A stretch of DNA of 7,530 nt from Pseudomonadota bacterium (GTDB taxonomy: Bacteria > Pseudomonadota > Alphaproteobacteria > UBA1280 > UBA12223): NCBI GenBank assembly GCA_002937495.1, contig PTJW01000047.1, positions 1-7,530 on the forward strand, written 5' to 3'. The first letter of the stretch is position 1. Each line of letters starts with the position of its first letter. Under the pieces are notes generated by a model, which saw nothing but the letters and a program-made list of their open reading frames with translations, searched no databases and was not told the DNA's origin. Of the stretch, positions 5,497 to 7,530 are shown one piece after another. The translations under genes and the position numbers were made by a program.

Positions 5497-6057
5497 TTAG
5501 TTAGTCATGAAACGCATGTCGCATTCATCAATTGGTATATCCATTTGTACCAATTTTTTGACATAAAATGCAACCGCATGTGCTGTGCGGTATGCGTCTT
5601 GACCAAGTTTGTTGATGATGAACAGAGCTTCACGTTCGGTGTCGCCGGTAACTTTGCTGTTGTTGATGATTGAATGTTCAATACTGTCAAGTTTTAGCTG
5701 CTGGCTGTGCGATAGACCCAGAAGTTTTTCTAGCGCGATAACCGGAACTGGTTTAGCTTTAGCTTGGCACTTGCCGACTTTTGCTGGAACCTGTTGGATA
5801 TGTACCGTGTGCTGAGATTGCTGTAGTTCATGCTTTAGCTGTGCAGACATGTTGAACAGTGAGGCGATTTCTGCAGGAGCATTCATGCTTGTTAGCTGAT
5901 TCTTGTAGAAGTCGACACAGTGTTCTGTTGCGTTTTCTGATTCTAGTTGCTTAAAGATATGCTTGACTTTCATCGTCATATCTTCAGTTAGGTTGTTCGA
6001 CGCCAAAAATGCATTAAGGCGAAATGATAGTTCATTAAGAGAATTATTATTGTACAT
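5497..6057 (-). CDS. Protein of unknown function with internal duplication (186 aa)
   Basis: I do not recognise this protein. It starts MYNNNSLNELSFRLNAF. The start at 6057 is fixed by TTGAGG (6070-6065), 7 bases upstream, and by the best promoter in the window. The protein has two helical halves joined by an Ala/Lys/Pro linker (about 88-107, with KVGKCQAKAKPVPV). The halves look duplicated: residues 33-68 (HIFKQL...EHCVDFYKNQLTSMNAP) align with 146-183 (FIINKL...AHAVAFYVKKLVQMDIP), sharing His, Val, Phe-Tyr, Leu, Met and Pro in the same order with a one-residue gap. No signal peptide or membrane span is seen. G+C is about 43% over 5521-6000 (206 of 480 by my count) against about 26% in the neighbouring gene, so recent acquisition or different selection is likely. 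Open frames on the other strand (5488-5673, 5609-5815) look like by-products of the higher G+C. Confidence 0.83.
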   Translation of the reverse strand: MYNNNSLNELSFRLNAFLASNNLTEDMTMKVKHIFKQLESENATEHCVDFYKNQLTSMNAPAEIASLFNMSAQLKHELQQSQHTVHIQQVPAKVGKCQAKAKPVPVIALEKLLGLSHSQQLKLDSIEHSIINNSKVTGDTEREALFIINKLGQDAYRTAHAVAFYVKKLVQMDIPIDECDMRFMTN

Positions 6058-6068
6058 AAGAAAACCTC

Positions 6069-6087
6069 AAGAGTTTTTTATTAAGAA
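6069..6087 (-). repeat. Leader element, copy 2
   Basis: Read on the minus strand, TTCTTAATAAAAAACTCTT lies immediately before the GAGG ribosome site of the 186-aa gene. It differs from copy 1 (4479-4497) only by AA for GG in the middle. Confidence 0.5.
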
Positions 6088-6111
6088 AGGTATTGTTTGT
6101 TTTGCTCACTT

Positions 6112-6140
6112 ATTCTAGTGATAAAGAGGTATAATTTCAA
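6112..6140 (-). promoter_or_regulatory. Promoter of the 186-aa gene
   Basis: Minus strand: TTGAAA (6140-6135), a 17-base spacer, and TAGAAT (6117-6112), each 5 of 6 to consensus. Transcription would begin near 6105, giving a leader of about 48 bases that carries leader element copy 2. The 60 bases or so between this promoter and the terminator at 6204 are AT-rich and show nothing I can identify. Confidence 0.68.
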
Positions 6141-6203
6141 TACAAAAAAGTAAAAAAAATACTTATTAACTGTTTTTTATTAGAAAAATATTATAAAAAA
6201 ACA

Positions 6204-6230
6204 AAAAATCCCCAATAAATGGGGATTTTT
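6204..6230 (-). terminator. Intrinsic terminator of the 339-aa gene
   Basis: A 10-bp perfect stem, AAAAATCCCC/GGGGATTTTT (6204-6213 with 6221-6230), with a 7-base loop. In the minus direction it is followed by a long T-rich tract. It lies 15 bases after the 339-aa stop. Confidence 0.85.
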
Positions 6231-6245
6231 AATTACTAAGATGGC

Positions 6246-7265
6246 TTAAAAAGAACCTTCTTTAATTAACTCGTTTAAATTAACAATGTCTTTAATTTCA
6301 TTGCTAAGAGCGCTATGTCGACCAGAAACAGGTTCTGGATATTTTAAAGCTCTTAATGATTTTTCAATTTTATGCATACTTGCTTGAATGCACAAGGCTG
6401 AATTTTCATCTGAAATATTATCAATCTGTTTATTTGCAATAGAATGATAAACATTGTGTAAAGGTGCTGCAACAGAGTATGATTTTATGTAGCCAAAACT
6501 ATGAACTCCACAAGATATATAATTCTGCAAAGCAATTTCAGCAGATGCGTAGCTTTGCTCTAGCGGTTGCTCATCAATATAAATATCAAATGAATCATTA
6601 GCTAACTTTTTACAAAGGTTATAGTTAAGCTTTGTGCTTTCTGCATAGCCGTTAGGTCGATACAGAGAGTACTGGCAAGCTGTAATAAACTGCAAACGGT
6701 TGAACTCATAATACTTAGGGTTATGCTGTTTACTACCTAACGAATTTAGGTATTTACGGCAAAGATCAATCATTAAAATTGAACTTGCCTCAGCAAAAAC
6801 ATTAAGTAGCTCTTGGTCGGTTTCTTCAAGCTTTAAAAACTTATTAAACTTGTGAAACTCTGTAAATAAAAGAGTAGTATCTTTTGATTTGTTGATGCAG
6901 TACGAGTGGAAATTAACAGTAAAATATTTTATCATTTGTTTTGCTAACTGCAAAACTTTTGATTTATACGCATTAGTTTTAACTTCTAGAACATTAAGGT
7001 CTAGATCTTCAGTAAGCACTTCAGCAAATTGAGTATTTGCATAAGTTGCAAAAAATAGATAGCTATTGAAGTACTGTTTAATTTGATCTGCAGTTTTATG
7101 CTGAAAATTAAACAAAGAACCAAGGTTAAAGCTATTATTGAAAACAGTTAAGACAAGTTGAGCTTGCTGTTCTGGATTTACTTCTTGCTTAATTTGATCA
7201 AGCAACTCAGTAGAGTTAAACTCAATATCCAAACAAGCTTTATTAAATTTATCCATGTTATCCAT
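6246..7265 (-). CDS. Protein of unknown function (339 aa)
   Basis: I do not recognise this protein. It starts MDNMDKFNKACLDIEF. The start at 7265 is chosen because TAAGGAA (7278-7272) lies 6 bases upstream; the open frame continues to 7442 through low-complexity AT-rich sequence with ATGs at 7319 and 7307 that lack ribosome sites. An ATG three codons further in (7256) is the alternative. The protein is rich in Asn, Gln, Phe, Tyr and Leu and looks mainly helical. An aromatic stretch near residues 64-84 (QYFNSYLFFATYANTQF) is too polar for a clear membrane span. The C-terminal part contains LRALKYP (304-310), matching the LxxLxhP pattern in the three preceding unknown proteins. It is divergent from uvrC and transcribed alone. 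Its length and lack of recognisable motifs fit a lineage-specific protein; a secreted effector is conceivable but unsupported. Confidence 0.83.
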   Translation of the reverse strand: MDNMDKFNKACLDIEFNSTELLDQIKQEVNPEQQAQLVLTVFNNSFNLGSLFNFQHKTADQIKQYFNSYLFFATYANTQFAEVLTEDLDLNVLEVKTNAYKSKVLQLAKQMIKYFTVNFHSYCINKSKDTTLLFTEFHKFNKFLKLEETDQELLNVFAEASSILMIDLCRKYLNSLGSKQHNPKYYEFNRLQFITACQYSLYRPNGYAESTKLNYNLCKKLANDSFDIYIDEQPLEQSYASAEIALQNYISCGVHSFGYIKSYSVAAPLHNVYHSIANKQIDNISDENSALCIQASMHKIEKSLRALKYPEPVSGRHSALSNEIKDIVNLNELIKEGSF

Positions 7266-7317
7266 AACAGATTCCTTATTAAAAGTGTAGGGTAGAACGG
7301 AAGGCATTGTGCAGTAC

Positions 7318-7346
7318 ATATTAATAAAATATTGGTTAAACTTCAA
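7318..7346 (-). promoter_or_regulatory. Candidate promoter of the 339-aa gene
   Basis: Minus strand: TTGAAG (7346-7341), a 17-base spacer, and TAATAT (7323-7318), each 4 of 6. The leader would be about 46 bases, similar to the 42 and 48 of the 213-aa and 186-aa genes. The region is so AT-rich that other choices are possible. Confidence 0.3.
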
Positions 7347-7405
7347 TATAAAAATGTATAAATTTATGTATATTATTGCAGTTTGCTTTATTTTTTTTGT
7401 CTTTT

Positions 7406-7434
7406 TTGTTAAATTGTTATAAGTAATATATAAA
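7406..7434 (+). promoter_or_regulatory. Candidate uvrC promoter with overlapping inverted repeat
   Basis: TTGTTA (7406-7411), a 17-base spacer, and TATAAA (7429-7434). An 8-bp perfect inverted repeat, TTGTTATA (7414-7421) and TATAACAA (7435-7442), brackets the -10 with a 13-base gap and could be an operator. I see no GTTC-N7-GTTC box of the alphaproteobacterial LexA type here. Confidence 0.4.
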
Positions 7435-7456
7435 TATAACAAATTGAGAACCTTTA

Positions 7457-7530
7457 ATGACTACAGGACTAGATAAATTAAAAGACTTAGTAAAACACCT
7501 GCCTACAAGTGCTGGTGTTTATAAGATGAT
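7457..7530 (+). CDS. uvrC: UvrABC system protein C, N-terminal fragment
   Basis: Only the first 24 codons are in the window; the gene continues past the right edge. The peptide begins MTTGLDKLKDLVKHLPTSAG and goes on VYKM. A short helix followed by LPxxxGVYxM is the usual opening of UvrC, just before its GIY-YIG nuclease domain (E. coli: QPGVYRM). UvrC makes the two incisions around a lesion during nucleotide excision repair, together with UvrA and UvrB. GAGA (7446-7449), 7 bases upstream, is a modest ribosome site. Other GIY-YIG proteins cannot be fully excluded from so short a piece. Confidence 0.82.
   Translation, partial: MTTGLDKLKDLVKHLPTSAGVYKM

Noticed and set aside
5488..5815. Open frames on both strands overlapping the 186-aa gene (5488-5673 +, 5505-5690 -, 5609-5815 +)
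   Set aside because: The higher G+C here lowers the frequency of chance stops. Only the 186-aa frame has a ribosome site, a matched promoter and a terminator in register.
3836..6057. Toxin-antitoxin or phage-defence interpretation of the unknown genes
   Set aside because: There are no overlapping gene pairs, no known toxin, nuclease, NTPase or DNA-binding motifs, and each gene is transcribed separately.
4502..7339. Shared 12-mer AATATTGGTTAA (4502-4513 and 7328-7339) upstream of two unknown genes
   Set aside because: It falls in the leader of one gene and in the promoter spacer of the other, and a 12-base AT-rich match is expected by chance in a window of this size.
7266..7442. Upstream extension of the 339-aa protein (59 codons)
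   Set aside because: It reads as low-complexity Lys/Ile/Tyr/Asn sequence from AT-rich intergenic DNA, overlaps the uvrC promoter region and lacks a ribosome site. TAAGGAA fixes the start at 7265.
1..7530. tRNA/rRNA genes, CRISPR arrays, insertion sequences or attachment sites
   Set aside because: I saw no cloverleaf with a GTTCRANNC arm, no regularly spaced repeats, no transposase and no terminal inverted repeats; the strong hairpins are all placed as terminators.

Overview
The window is AT-rich (about 26-35% G+C in most genes) and looks like a chromosomal piece of an alphaproteobacterium, probably small-genomed or host-associated. The best marker is RlmE: it has a basic N-terminal extension and the stretch DMAPETTGHRETDHIR, which resembles alphaproteobacterial and Rickettsia-type RlmE more than the E. 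coli protein. The genes use ordinary TGA/TAA/TAG stops. The lineage is an inference from remembered family sequences, not from a search.

Layout, left to right. (1) A Ppx/GppA-family phosphatase gene on + (95-1024) with a good sigma70-type promoter and a terminator. (2) Three minus-strand genes: a 92-aa protein of unknown function (1070-1348), a NagZ-like family 3 beta-N-acetylhexosaminidase (1516-2613) and a histidine-rich 55-aa gene (2783-2950). (3) rlmE on + (3072-3791), the 23S rRNA 2'-O-methyltransferase. (4) Four minus-strand genes of unknown function: 213 aa (3836-4477), 216 aa (4730-5380), 186 aa (5497-6057) and 339 aa (6246-7265). (5) The first 24 codons of uvrC on + (from 7457), running off the right edge.

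Almost every gene is its own transcription unit. I can place eight intrinsic terminators and eight candidate promoters, and there is no convincing multi-gene operon. The four named genes do unrelated housekeeping work: phosphate/alarmone metabolism, peptidoglycan recycling, ribosome maturation and nucleotide excision repair. The genes between them look like lineage-specific proteins inserted between conserved loci. Ppx/GppA and rlmE genes are often neighbours in alphaproteobacteria; here about 2 kb of oppositely oriented genes separates them.

The most interesting part is the row of unknown genes at 3836-7265. The proteins look soluble and mostly helical, with no obvious signal peptide. The 186-aa gene has about 43% G+C next to a neighbour of about 26%, and its protein contains an internal duplication. 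Leaders and promoters within the group share short sequences (a 17/19 match between two leaders, an identical 15-mer between two promoters). A small helix-end motif, LxxLxhP, occurs in all four proteins. This may be a diverged family or a co-regulated set, but homology is not proven and no function can be assigned from sequence alone.
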